The notes under the pieces were generated by a model. The model worked only from the letters and a program-made list of their open reading frames with translations. It was not told the DNA's origin and did no database searches. From Dendrolimus kikuchii (lineage: Eukaryota; Arthropoda; Insecta; Lepidoptera; Lasiocampidae), in contig CM034407.1 of the NCBI GenBank assembly GCA_019925095.2, positions 8,134,710-8,198,709 on the forward strand: a stretch of DNA of 64,000 bases, given 5' to 3'. This document shows positions 10,678 through 20,780 of the stretch, piece by piece. Position 1 is the stretch's first letter. Every line of letters starts with the position of its first letter. The position numbers and the translations under genes were made by a program.

Positions 10678-11282
10678 TTATGCAAATAATATGAATTTTA
10701 AAAATAAACATAAGTGAATGAATATGTATATACAATAATTTAATTTATTATTTTTAGGTTTTATGTTTATATAGTGTGTAAATACACTTGTACAAATATT
10801 TTTGAAATAAAACAGAAGTATAAGTAATAATGTATAATTCGTCATGTGTTAATGTATAACAATAATATAAACATCATAAGGCGAAGATAGCACAAGTAAT
10901 AAAAATTCTTGTAATGCATTCGTAAGACGGATAGCAAGTCCTCCGCACACACAGAGTACTGACCGGCTGGCCTTGCTAACCATGTACGGGATATACGTGT
11001 GCCTATATGTACTTGCTTTGTCTTATCGCAAAGTTATTCGTATTAATGAATGTAAATTATTTATTTATTCAGGGTCAAGGGAGTACTTTCCTCCGAAAAA
11101 GCCAACGATTACTATAGGTCATTATATACATCTTATATTTAACAACAGATAGGTCTACTCTTAATATAGGACGCTAAGTACGTGGACATTGGATTTTTCC
11201 CATCTTCCACGCACGACTATGGTACAATGCGCGGCTGCCCAACATCAGGAGGGTTCAAAACGCCGCACATATGCATCCAATG
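10678..11282. other. AT-rich stretch without recognised features
   Basis: No coding, no clear repeat. It ends against a LINE fragment. Confidence 0.4.
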
Positions 11283-11399
11283 GCAATATTTGTAGCTTTT
11301 AGTGTCGAAACTCTAGGGCCATGCGGTCCCGAAGCTTATCGAATCCGTCGAGACCGATCAACTTGTTTGATAGAAGTCTCCGTGACTAAAAAGTTGGTA
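11283..11399 (+). pseudogene. LINE ORF2 C-terminal fragment (TLGPWGP family)
   Basis: Translates through SVETLGPCGPEAYRIRRDRS, clearly related to FGVETLGPWGPGAHHLYRDL at 58515-58709 (minus) and GTLGPWDPEAMSLYKDISKQ in 53821-54150 (minus). It is a short decayed piece of the C-terminal region of that non-LTR retrotransposon's ORF. Confidence 0.7.
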
Positions 11400-13566
11400 T
11401 GATCTAGTATTTAGGGAACGTTACTATTCTGAAATGAGAGCAGTATTTTAGAAACGTTTTGAGCTGACGACGATTTGGGACTAGGAAGTATAATAATTTT
11501 CATTATTATATATTTAATGTTAAGCTGTATGTGTGTGTGTGTTTATATTCTAGTGATCTAGTCTATCGTATTAGTTTATATTATTATTCTAAGTTTTTAA
11601 GGATTAAAATAAGAGTATTTTCGTAAATTTCATATCGTTGAAAACAAACGGATAATTGTCGAATTTTAGTGTATTTTGACTGCAGTACATTCATCAGATC
11701 TTTTCAATTTAAAAGCAACCTTTTAAATTAGCACTTAAACATTATAAAATCCTTTGTACGATAAACGCGTTCTCGAAAATTCCTACTCTTTATTTTTCCA
11801 ACATAAATAATTTATTTTGCGATGAATAACAATGTAAAAAGGACACCGGTGTAATTCCATTATTCATGAGTGGGTACGCTGTTTCTTAGACACTCGTAGA
11901 GTTAAAGTAAGCGCAAATAATGTAAGATGGAAAACAAATTGATACATTAAAGAATATAAGATTATTTAGATGAAAACATAGTTCCAACATGTCAATAATT
12001 GACTAGTCTAGACTTCAATTCTTACTTATAATAGGTAAAGGTATACTGTTATTACAGTTACTAGATTCTAGGTACTTTACTTAAAGACGACCGTGACGAA
12101 GGCACAGTATTCTACGTTTGGTTTTAAAAGACTATAAGTAGAATATATAATTTATTTTATTAGCAAATTTAACCTAATAGACTAACCTCTACCTCTCGAT
12201 GTAGTGGCTAGAAACTCTCCAGCAACATAACTTGCTAAGATTATTATGTATGACTAAAGATTATTACAGAATAAAGATTATTATGCTGGGGCTTCATCTG
12301 CGTTAGTGTTAGACTGTGGCCGAATGCGTCTTATATAAAGTGTTAAAAATTATATTATTAATGCATAGCCACATTAGTGTATATACATACGTTATCTGCC
12401 AATATACGTCATTAACAATGTTGCATCTCAAATTACGCATTACACACATCGCCACATCTGCGTGAAACGGCTCATAACTTTATCCCAGATGAAACCGCAC
12501 CTTGTTAGATAACTTACGTCCTAAACTAATGTTGAACTAAAAAATTATGATGTGTGTCAAGCATGGCAAGCATGCCATTGAATCGACATTATATAGTAGG
12601 TAGTTTGATCGCCATGGTGTACTTGCTGGTTTTAATACTTTATTTAGAAGGATCCCCGACTTGATTTAAATCAAAAGAAAGAAAATACTGTTCAGAATAG
12701 GCAGTCAATAAGGAAGTGCAATCTTTTCAATTCTACATATCACCTATGTCATACAAGGCTTATCTCAAGGCAAACGTATCAGTAAACTGTAAAAGTCTCT
12801 GCGCGAATAAATTATATTTATTGTTTATATTATTCACGTCATCAAGTTATATGCAAGATTGTGACATCAAACACTACATATTTCTTGGATTTCTTTGTTT
12901 ATTAAGCTATAATCTAGCTATTGGGTGGTCTAGGCACCTAATGAGGTAACAGGCGTGTTTAAATTTTCATAAATAATGTAATAATGACACTGTCACAAAT
13001 AGTTCTTTAGGTATTCTCCGAAATCTACTTCCTAAATAAAAAAATTGCTTCCAAGAATAATCTTATAATACTCTATTTTGCAGGGGAGAGGAATAACGGA
13101 GAGTGACCTTTGAACCGAAAGAATAACTATCTCTAACACTTCATTGCAATAATGTTAAAACAGTTTTAATTTTATTAAAATACAATTATGAATAGCAACA
13201 TCTCTCACAATAACACATTTATCTTATGGAAGTGCATATCGTTTTCAGAAGACATTATTAATAGTTAAGGTTTTATTCATCTGCCTGAAAAACAAAGCAT
13301 AGCTATTATACAAATAGTCCGGTCAAAAGTTCTCTCACATCCTTATTCAATTTAATTTCGAATACTGGCCGAAAATGAACCTGATTTTGTATAAGGAACT
13401 TTTGCCATCTTAAAATAAAAATAAATTGATTTTTTCTTCTTCATAAAATGTGAAGTGGACGCAAAAGGAAGACAGAGTCGCAGTTATTGCGTTGCACCGC
13501 TGCCGTTACGCGCCAACTGATGGTTGGGACAATAATACAGGCTGTTGTTATTAATCAATAGGTTAA
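11400..13566. other. 2.2 kb AT-rich, nothing recognised
   Basis: No repeat shared with the rest of the window was recognised. The 77-codon plus frame at 12716-12949 has no domain. The last 120 bases before the LINE have higher GC and could be a remnant of the LINE's upstream part or the insertion flank. Confidence 0.4.
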
Positions 13567-13569
13567 ATT

Positions 13570-16389
13570 GTGGGTAAAATTCATTTTTCGAAAATCTCGC
13601 AGAGTATTCCGGCTCATTTCACAGATATGTTGGCGTCGTTTAATCAATGTAATATCCATGCTATATTAGTATCTGAGTCGTGGTTAAAACCATGTCTCCC
13701 TTCAACACTCTATAACTTACCTGGATACCACCTTATCAGAAATGATCGTACAGGTTGTGGCGGTGGGGGAGTTGCTATTTATCTCCGGACACATCTTCCT
13801 TATTCAATTGTAAGCATGTCACCGCAACCCCCTTCTTCTGATATTGGTGAGCACTTATTTATTGAGGTGGAGCTTTATTCTGTAAAGGTCTTGGTAGGTG
13901 TGTTTTATAGCCCTTCTCTTAAAGTTAATTATTTCACGTCCTTCGAAAAACTTTTAGAAGACTTAATCCCAAATTATAATCATTCCATTATTATGGGTGA
14001 CTTTAACACCTGTCTTCTAAAACAGGATCATCGTAGTATGTCCCTCGAATCTTTAGTTACGGCTTCTGGCCTGACCATACTTCCACTGAAAGCAACACAT
14101 TATTTCCCCAATTCTACACCGTCTCTCTTAGACTTGATAATTGTTTCTTCACCCTCTTATGTTATTTCTCATGGTCAGTGCTCGGCGGACGCTTTTTCTT
14201 ATCACGACTTGATTTTTCTTTCTTATAACATTCGTCCACCAAAAGCCAAAACTAAAGTTATCCTGCAGCGTAATTTTGGTGGTATAAACTTGGCCGCCCT
14301 AGTCAAGGACGCCCAAGAATCGGATTGGTCTGGGGTCTTCAAGGCAGCTACTGTAGATGAAAAGGTGTATGTATTTAATACAGCCTTATTGAGGTTGTAT
14401 GATTTGCATGCACCTATGCGACGTGTTAGAATAAAGCATCTTCCTGCACCGTGGCTTACAGACGATATCAAGAAGCTCATACATAAGAAATCTATGGCCA
14501 AAACCAAATACAAGCTCAAACCCAGTGATGAAAACAAACAAGCTTTCATAAGAGCTCGTAATCGCTGCAATAGAGTGTGTAGGGATGCACAGCGCCGGTA
14601 TATTCATGAATCAGTTGAGAAAGATAACCCATCAAAAGTATGGAAATTTTTGAAATCACTTGGAGTTGGAAAGTCAGTGCAAAATCCTGTTCCAAATAAC
14701 TTCGACATTGATAGTCTTAATCAACACTTCACATCTACAAAGTATTTTGACAAAATTACTAAGTCAAACACATTGAAAGATCTTTCTTCTATTCCAACTC
14801 CTTTACATCCAAATTTTATTCTTAGTCCTTTATCTGAATGTGATGTTAAGATTGCTATTAAATCTATATCTTCAAATGCAGTCGGCAGTGATGGTATTAG
14901 TCGCGGCATGATCGTGCCCATTCTTGATGTCATAAACCCTATTATAACCCACATCCTTAATTCGTCCATTGCTTCTTGTATCTTTCCAGTTGCTTGGAAA
15001 GAAGCACATGTTATTCCTCTCCCCAAAAAGCCAAATCCTTCGTCTTTTTCTGAATTCCGTCCAATTTCCATTCTTCCTTTTCTTTCCAAAGTATTAGAAC
15101 GCTTAGTCCACAAGCAATTTAGCACTTTCCTTTCTCAAAATTCATTAATGAATCCTTTCCAATCCGGGTTTCGTCCAGGCCACAGTACAGTCACAGCACT
15201 GGTCAAGATTACGGATGACATCCGGCATGGGATGGAGAATGGCCTGTTGACTATACTATCACTGTTAGACTTTAGCAGTGCCTTCAATAATGTTGATTAC
15301 GACTTATTGCTTGGTATTCTTCGCACTCTTAACATATCTCCATCAGTAATCGACTGGTTTCACAGTTACCTGCATGGGCGCCGGCAGAGAATTCGTATTG
15401 ATGAGACATACTCATCCTGGTGTGGTTTAACTGCCGGTGTTCCTCAGGGCGGCGTTTTATCTCCCCTTTTATTTGCTGTTTTTATAAACTCTATCTCTGA
15501 CAAATTGACTTCTTCCTACCACCTATATGCAGACGATCTACAAATTTACACACAAAGTGAAACTGATGCACTAAACATTGCAATAAACAAAATCAACTCT
15601 GACCTGGATCACATACTGAGATGGAGTAAAAAGTTTGGCCTTGCCGTAAATCCTCAGAAAACTCAATTGATAATCGTCGGTAGCCCTAGGATGAATGCTA
15701 AAGTTAACTGGTCCTCCTTACCACAGGTTCTTTTTGACGGCACACATATACCTGTTAGCGACACTGTCAAAAATCTCGGCATAATCATCGATAGGGATCT
15801 GTCTTGGCGGCCTCACATCACCGATTTAAGTCGCAGAGTCTTCTTATCTTCTAGATCCCTCAGAAGATTAAGAAACTTCTTGCCCACTGCTACCAAGATT
15901 ACGCTTGCTGAGTCTCTCTTACTTCCCATACTTGATTACGCTGACGCCTGCTATCTAGATTTAACCTTAGAACAGCTGAATAAGCTTGAGCGACTTCAGA
16001 ATTTTTGTATCAGGTTCATATTTGGATTGCGAAAATATGACCATGTTTCCGAATATCGTAAAAGACTCAAGTGGCTTCCTATTCATTTTCGCCGGAATAC
16101 TCACATTCTCACTCTCCTGTATAATATATTATTTACTCCTAATAGTCCCCAGTACCTTAAGGAACGTTTTAAATTCCTTCGCCTATCCACTGCCCACAAT
16201 TTGCGCTCTGATACGTATCGAAAACTTATGACACCTGCACACACTTCATCCTATTATGATAACTCTTTTACAGTGCAGGCTGTCAAACTATGGAATATGC
16301 TACCTCTTACTGTCAGAGAGGCCAAATCCTTACCAACATTTAGAAATTTACTCAGAAAACACTATTTGTCCATAAATAGCCATGTCTGA
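13570..16389 (+). CDS. Non-LTR retrotransposon ORF2: APE endonuclease + reverse transcriptase
   Basis: An uninterrupted frame of 939 codons after a TAA at 13564; the first ATG in frame is at 13627. Residues 1-220 form an APE-type endonuclease: ESWL (36-39), RNDR (57-60), MGDFN (142-146), LLDLI (186-190) and SYHDLIFLS (210-218), where many relatives have SDHD. Residues about 480-740 are a reverse transcriptase: PLPKKPNPSSFSEFRPIS, SGFRPGHST, LLDFSSAFN (catalytic Asp567), AGVPQGGVLSPLLF and YADD (653-656). The C-terminus WNMLPLTVREAKSLPTFRN is typical of this group. The protein would nick target DNA and copy the element's RNA. No stop or frameshift in 2.8 kb indicates a young insertion. The endonuclease N-terminus (usual N-x-Q-S context at its first strand) is just at the truncated edge. 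CR1/Daphne clade is my best guess. Confidence 0.92.
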   Translation: MGKIHFSKISQSIPAHFTDMLASFNQCNIHAILVSESWLKPCLPSTLYNLPGYHLIRNDRTGCGGGGVAIYLRTHLPYSIVSMSPQPPSSDIGEHLFIEVELYSVKVLVGVFYSPSLKVNYFTSFEKLLEDLIPNYNHSIIMGDFNTCLLKQDHRSMSLESLVTASGLTILPLKATHYFPNSTPSLLDLIIVSSPSYVISHGQCSADAFSYHDLIFLSYNIRPPKAKTKVILQRNFGGINLAALVKDAQESDWSGVFKAATVDEKVYVFNTALLRLYDLHAPMRRVRIKHLPAPWLTDDIKKLIHKKSMAKTKYKLKPSDENKQAFIRARNRCNRVCRDAQRRYIHESVEKDNPSKVWKFLKSLGVGKSVQNPVPNNFDIDSLNQHFTSTKYFDKITKSNTLKDLSSIPTPLHPNFILSPLSECDVKIAIKSISSNAVGSDGISRGMIVPILDVINPIITHILNSSIASCIFPVAWKEAHVIPLPKKPNPSSFSEFRPISILPFLSKVLERLVHKQFSTFLSQNSLMNPFQSGFRPGHSTVTALVKITDDIRHGMENGLLTILSLLDFSSAFNNVDYDLLLGILRTLNISPSVIDWFHSYLHGRRQRIRIDETYSSWCGLTAGVPQGGVLSPLLFAVFINSISDKLTSSYHLYADDLQIYTQSETDALNIAINKINSDLDHILRWSKKFGLAVNPQKTQLIIVGSPRMNAKVNWSSLPQVLFDGTHIPVSDTVKNLGIIIDRDLSWRPHITDLSRRVFLSSRSLRRLRNFLPTATKITLAESLLLPILDYADACYLDLTLEQLNKLERLQNFCIRFIFGLRKYDHVSEYRKRLKWLPIHFRRNTHILTLLYNILFTPNSPQYLKERFKFLRLSTAHNLRSDTYRKLMTPAHTSSYYDNSFTVQAVKLWNMLPLTVREAKSLPTFRNLLRKHYLSINSHV

Positions 16390-16619
16390 TTAACACAATA
16401 TAATTATGCTAATACATTTATTATATAATATATGTATTTTGTAATATATTATTGTATATGTATATATTTGTATATTATATTTATGACTATGTATATATGT
16501 ATGTATTTGTATATTTATTTGTTAAATTAGTTTGAGTATTTATGTGTCCCTTGCCTTTTTCCTGCACCACCTACATCACCTGATTCAAATTTGTTTTTGA
16601 TTTAGGTTGCCTGGAAGAG

Positions 16620-16634
16620 ATCGCTTTGAGCGAT
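16620..16634 (+). other. Conserved 3'UTR stem-loop of the CR1-like LINE
   Basis: ATCGCT-TTG-AGCGAT is a perfect 6-bp stem with a 3-base loop between TTGCCTGGAAGAG and AAGGCCGCC. The same block recurs at about 40105 and 60495. In CR1-type LINEs a short 3' hairpin is the likely recognition site for the reverse transcriptase; that role is inferred here. Confidence 0.6.
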
Positions 16635-16712
16635 AAGGCCGCCTATTGTATCGCCTAGAAAATATTGTAAATATGGTCTGTTTTTGTAATTGTATGTTTT
16701 GGTGTGCAATAA

Positions 16713-17222
16713 AGAGTTATCTGAGTAGCACTTCATACAAGACCGTACTTGTGCTTGATAGAGATTTAGCAACTGAAGTGTTGACATGACAGGCATACTG
16801 TGCCCACCCCAAATGATTGGCAAAATTTGAAAGAAAAGTAAGAGGTATATCAATATTGAAAATAATATAACACTTTCTATTAACGTAAAAAACTACATCA
16901 CAAATATTTGTTTTATAAAAATTTTAAAGTAAAAAAAATATATCACGAGAAAAGCTTATAGGAAGGTGCTCCATTACTTTGTTTGCTAACATTGATTGGA
17001 TCAATTAGTTTTATGATCGATTCCTATATCTTATTTAATTCATTTCCCTTACTACTGGAAGAAATTTCACATAAACTCCATACAAGTAATATCAATTTAC
17101 TACTAATATGATAACGTGGTCGTTGTACCATAGTGGATAGTAAGATCTAGAAACTCTACACTAGTTATAAAAACCTGAATTAACGCACATGATTACAGTT
17201 TTGAAATAAATAAGAAGTTCAT
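16713..17222. other. AT-rich stretch without recognised features
   Basis: Nothing supported. A minus-strand frame at 16602-16853 straddles the LINE end and is antisense noise. Confidence 0.4.
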
Positions 17223-17233
17223 AAAAATATGTA

Positions 17234-17535
17234 AAGTCGTGGTAACATAATGTCTAGCGCACGCGTCCCACATGCAAAGGGCACGGGTTCGATCCTAGCC
17301 GGAACGCATGTACCACTTGGGCAGTTTTCTGTGACCTAAAGTGCATTGTTAAAATTACCACGTGCTAACATCGGTGAAGGAAAACACCGTGATGGAATCT
17401 GCACATCGAGATAATCGATGTATCAAATCTGCCAAACGTGGCGGGGGGTATACTGTCGACTGTCCATTCCCCCATAATGGGGGGCTCGAGGCCAACAGTG
17501 GGATATTTATGGGCTGCTATTATATTTATTATAAC
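17234..17535 (+). mobile_element. tRNA-derived SINE, family B, copy B1
   Basis: Head: GTCGTGGTAACATAATGTCTAG (22 nt spanning 17236-17257) and a perfect B box GGTTCGATCC near 17287. Body and tail as in B2 and B3, ending GCCAACAGTGGGATATTTAT, a tail shared with lepidopteran RTE-like LINEs. It is flanked by near-identical 11-mers AAAAATATGTA (17223-17233) and AAAAAGATGTA (17536-17546), a plausible target-site duplication. It is not a functional tRNA: no acceptor-stem pairing. Confidence 0.8.
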
Positions 17536-17546
17536 AAAAAGATGTA

Positions 17547-18017
17547 TAGAAAAGTCAAGGACACCTAGTTTTCTAAAAATATGTTGAATAATAATAATAT
17601 GAAACATAAATACGATGAATCTTTTAAGCACACATAAAATCCTCGAATCTTTCTATCTTCACTCGATTTTGCAAAAATCGTGAATGGGTTCCAATTTGTA
17701 TAACTGAGTCCAATTATCCTTCATATTCCTGTTTTGATGTTATTAGATTCGTTTAGTTGAAAGGAAAGCATTCGTGTCATTTGCAAGTAAGTACGTTTTT
17801 GATGTGGGATAAGAAACATAAGATTAAATGGATTTCTTCAGGTCTAGCCGCCGGCGCTGACAGGGTAATTAATGTTTTCATTTATTTGTAATTCCATACA
17901 AATACTAGCTTAAATCTAAAGGTAATTTAGATGATAAGATTATGTAAGGAGCCATATACTAGTTGCAAAAAAATTACGTCTTTGTATATTTGTAATTTAC
18001 TTTATATATAAAATAAT
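17547..18017. other. AT-rich stretch without recognised features
   Basis: No repeat or exon recognised on either strand. Confidence 0.4.
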
Positions 18018-18232
18018 AGCTGTCCCGGCAGACGTTGTTCTGCCCTGAAGAAATAAAATTGAGAACCCGATTCCAGCGCAACCTACCGGGTCCAAATATA
18101 AGCTATCCTATCTTTCAAGTCGGATCAAACTGCACACGGTGTGCAAATTTGATTAAAATCGGTCAAGTAGTTTAGGAGTCCATCGCGGACAAACAACGTG
18201 ACACGTAATTTATATGTTATATTAAGATTAGG
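18018..18232 (+). mobile_element. Interspersed repeat E2
   Basis: TGTCCCGGCAGACGTTGTTC at the start, ACCCGATTCCAGCG inside, and AAATCGGTCAAGTAGTTTAG..CATCGCGGACAAACAACGTG..TATATTAAGAT at the end. Same family as 7169-7789 and 43690-44040. Confidence 0.65.
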
Positions 18233-18585
18233 ATCATTCAGATTCATGTTTTAGTTTTTATAACGTTACTAATTTTTTGCAAATATGTTGTTAAATAAAG
18301 GAATATATTCTCAACTAAAAAGACAATTTAAAAGTAATTTACACAAGTGCGTGTTTAAATTGTTTTTTTAACTCTGAGATTTCGACAATATTCAAATAAT
18401 GACGCGGTCTCTGATCATACGATTTGAAGCACACGATCGAAACAAACAATCGCGACACATGACAGGAGTGTGACACTAGAATTGAGACCGCAACACACGA
18501 CTTATATGCAAATATGAAGAACTGTCGCCTATTCGCCTATTGCAGCCGCTCGTCTCTGTCTCGCGCTACAGATGTTCTTCATACA

Positions 18586-18740
18586 ATAGTATTTAAAGGA
18601 GATGTGTAGTGTCGCAGTCCCCTGTCTTGCGTTTCAGTTGCGTACTTCAAAGTTTACCTTTACTGCAAAATGGTAGAAACGCCAGTGTTATAGAGAAAAA
18701 TCAAATCGGAATCCATGAAACATGCCGAATTCTTTGAAGG
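18586..18740 (+). promoter_or_regulatory. Candidate promoter plus short first exon with GTAAGT donor
   Basis: TATTTAAA at 18590-18597 precedes an initiator-like GTTTCAGTTG (TCAGT at 18633-18637). The sequence continues through two ATGs, one opening a 7-codon frame at 18670 and one at 18715 (ATGAAACATGCCGAATTC), to a consensus donor GAAG|GTAAGT at 18739/18740. About 50-120 bases upstream is a paired TATGAAGAAC/GTTCTTCATA. The layout looks like a TATA-type promoter and a short first exon on the strand opposite the Goliath-like gene, within its intron. No second exon was recognised, so this stays a hypothesis. Confidence 0.25.
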
Positions 18741-19015
18741 TAAGTACTTTCAATTATATATAACAGTCGCGGAGACTTACTGCTAAGAAGTTTTTAAAAG
18801 ATGGTCCCTACAAAGGCAAATAAATTCTGAAGATTTCAAGATACTATCATAATACATATTTGTAAAAATTTTAAAGCTATAAAAAAGAAACGTCATAACT
18901 ATATACAATATCTAATGCTTAGAAAATTAATGCTAAAAGAAGGGACCTACTTTCCCAAGACGTGACGGTATAACCTTAATCATTAGCCTGATTGGTCGAA
19001 AAAATGTCAACTTAC

Positions 19016-19115
19016 GTCCATCGTCTGTGGATAGTTTCATCTTTTCGAGTGAAGGCGCATCTCTTTCGTTGTAAATTAGGACCGCCGCTGCTTTCGCACG
19101 CCAAGCATTCTGCAC
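19016..19115 (-). CDS. gol: Goliath-like E3 ubiquitin ligase, exon 3 (PA domain)
   Basis: Minus-strand exon of 100 nt. The acceptor is GGATTACAG|GTGCAG and the donor ATGGAC|GTAAGT. It opens in phase 0 and leaves one base over (phase 1). The 33 complete codons include VQNAWRAKAAAVLIYNERDA and PSLEKMKL, the segment of the PA domain where a helix leads into a buried VLIYN strand; Goliath/RNF13-type ligases have a closely similar stretch here. It joins in frame to exon 2. The next exon should begin with two bases completing an Arg or His codon and finish the PA domain before the membrane segment. I did not find it. Intron 2 is 1402 bp. Confidence 0.85.
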
Positions 19116-20517
19116 CTGTAATCCAAGAATTTTACTTAATGAACTATTTTCTAATTTTAATATCAACAGACAATCAAAACAGTTTTTGAAGCTCATATAT
19201 GTAGTTTAAGAATTAAGCCTACTTCCTTCTCTATGTACCTACACCGCTTAGTAACGTATTAACGCTGTGTAAGAAGAAAAAGCGGCAGGAAACTCATCAA
19301 CAACGCGTCTGTCTAGATTATTTTACTTTATCTGTTTAAATTTGACTCAAGAAGTCTTTTCTCAAATCTAGAAATGTACAGACATAAGGACTAAGTATTT
19401 GATTTTAGTAATTATCTAACAAATTAATAAACGCACACATTGTATAATTATGAATATACGGTTAATATACCATAATAAAAGCGTAACTTGTATAGCTAGG
19501 AAATAGCTGACCCAGCGAACGTTCTGCCATAAAAAAACATCATAGGGGGTGAAAAATACTTTACGATCTATTCTCATACCTACTAGATATGAAAAAAAAA
19601 AATAAACCGGTTTTAAGCCCTTTCGGAGGAGTTTCTACCACAAACACAGTGACACGAGATTTTTATACTTAGATAAGTGTGTGTGTATGGAGACAGCCCG
19701 CTAGACAAATATTTGCGCATAATAACAATAATGTAGGCTTATCGCAAGCTCTAGATTAGCAAGTGGGCTACACTGAGCTTAATAGCGGCCTTGTCATTTG
19801 CGATATGAAATTAAGTACTTTCAGTCCATTAGGTCCACGTACTAATAACTTCATGACCGCAATTTTGGCCATAATATCGTTGCAGCTTTGAGTATTAATA
19901 ATTATACTTGTCTAGCTTCCATGTTCTTATAGTTTTTGTACGGTATTTTGACTATGCAGCAAGTGGCGAATAATAAGCCTTTAATATCAATAAATAATTC
20001 TCAATATTCTTTAAATATTTATTTTATATATCTACAGATAAACCACATGCATTGTACCTATATTAGGCTGGAGTTGGTTCCAAAGTCTCAGACCCACCTG
20101 AGTCTAGTGTTTGGTATACGCTTCAACTGATTTCCATTACTACTCTTATAAAATGGGAAGTTTGTGTACGAAATTTACTTCATCGGAAAACGAACCTGAG
20201 ATCTGCATTCCATTGAACTTAAAGGTCTAACGCTTAGAGCACTATATTACAGAAGCCATAGGTATATTAAGACTAAAATGTTATATTATATTTGTGGCTT
20301 GGTGCTAAAAGAATCAAAGCACATTTTGGTAAGAAATAGGAATTTCATTTTTTTTTTTCAACATTATTTTAATGAATAAATAATTTTAACGATGTTTAGT
20401 GGTGTATAAAATGACATGTTTTTTTTTTACATTGACGAATGGCTGTGCAATATTAAAAAAATATTTTAATACGAGGCATATATATTCATATAATATATGG
20501 TATAAACATTTTCTTAC
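19116..20517 (-). other. Intron 2 of the Goliath-like gene
   Basis: Consensus GTAAGA..CAG boundaries. It contains an E-family repeat relic at about 19501-19675 (GACCCAGCGAACGTTCTGCC..) and AT-rich sequence. A block AAAGCGGCAGGAAACTCATC near 19279 resembles part of repeat F (23.7 and 49.3 kb). No coding seen inside. Confidence 0.6.
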
Positions 20518-20715
20518 CTTAATCTCAAAGTTACAGTTGCCCCGCCTAATGACAGCAACCCACGGCTCCTCTGGAAGGGGATCATTGGGCGCGGCCACCG
20601 ACACCAGGGGCCACGTGCAGCCCGTGTGGTCGCGCTCGCCACCCGGTCCTTTCGCCCGGACGTGCACCGCTACGCCGCGTGACGACCCTATATACCCTTC
20701 GCCATATTTCCCCGA
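20518..20715 (-). CDS. gol: Goliath-like E3 ubiquitin ligase, exon 2 (PA domain core)
   Basis: Minus-strand exon of 198 nt (66 codons), phase 0 at both ends: acceptor TTTTGTCCTTAG|TCGGGG, donor ATTAAG|GTAAGA. It begins SGKYGEGYIGSSRG, the G-(K/R)-Y-G-E-G turn that marks Goliath/RNF130/RNF150 proteins. It continues through DHTGCTWPLV and ends PWVAVIRRGNCNFEIK; the W-(V/I)-A-(V/L)-x-R-G-x-C-x-F pattern is the PA-domain signature, with its conserved cysteine pair (GCTWPL and NC). The PA domain faces the endosome or Golgi lumen and is used for substrate or cofactor recognition. The exon is much more GC-rich than its flanks, as expected for a host exon in an AT-rich genome. A solo LTR lies 112 bp upstream in intron 1. 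Confidence 0.9.
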
Positions 20716-20780
20716 CTAAGGACAAAAGCAAACATACGTACTTTTAAAGTTTCATGACTTTTGACTTGTATCACAGCTAG

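Larger units (their letters stand above)
13567..16712 (+). mobile_element. 5'-truncated CR1/Daphne-like LINE with 3'UTR
   Basis: One long open frame (13570-16389) followed by about 320 bases of 3'UTR with a perfect stem-loop, GATAAGGCCGCC, and a terminal GTGCAATAAAGAG. Relic 3' ends of the same type lie at 40088-40185 (+), 60406-60530 (-) and 6398-6475 (+). The element lacks ORF1 and the very start of ORF2, as expected when reverse transcription stops early. No target duplication could be identified. Confidence 0.85.

Noticed and set aside
17234..17535. Possible tRNA gene (GGTTCGATCC B box)
   Set aside because: The B box is intact but there is no acceptor-stem or anticodon-arm pairing, and the sequence continues into a SINE body present in several copies. 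The same applies to 48273-48541.
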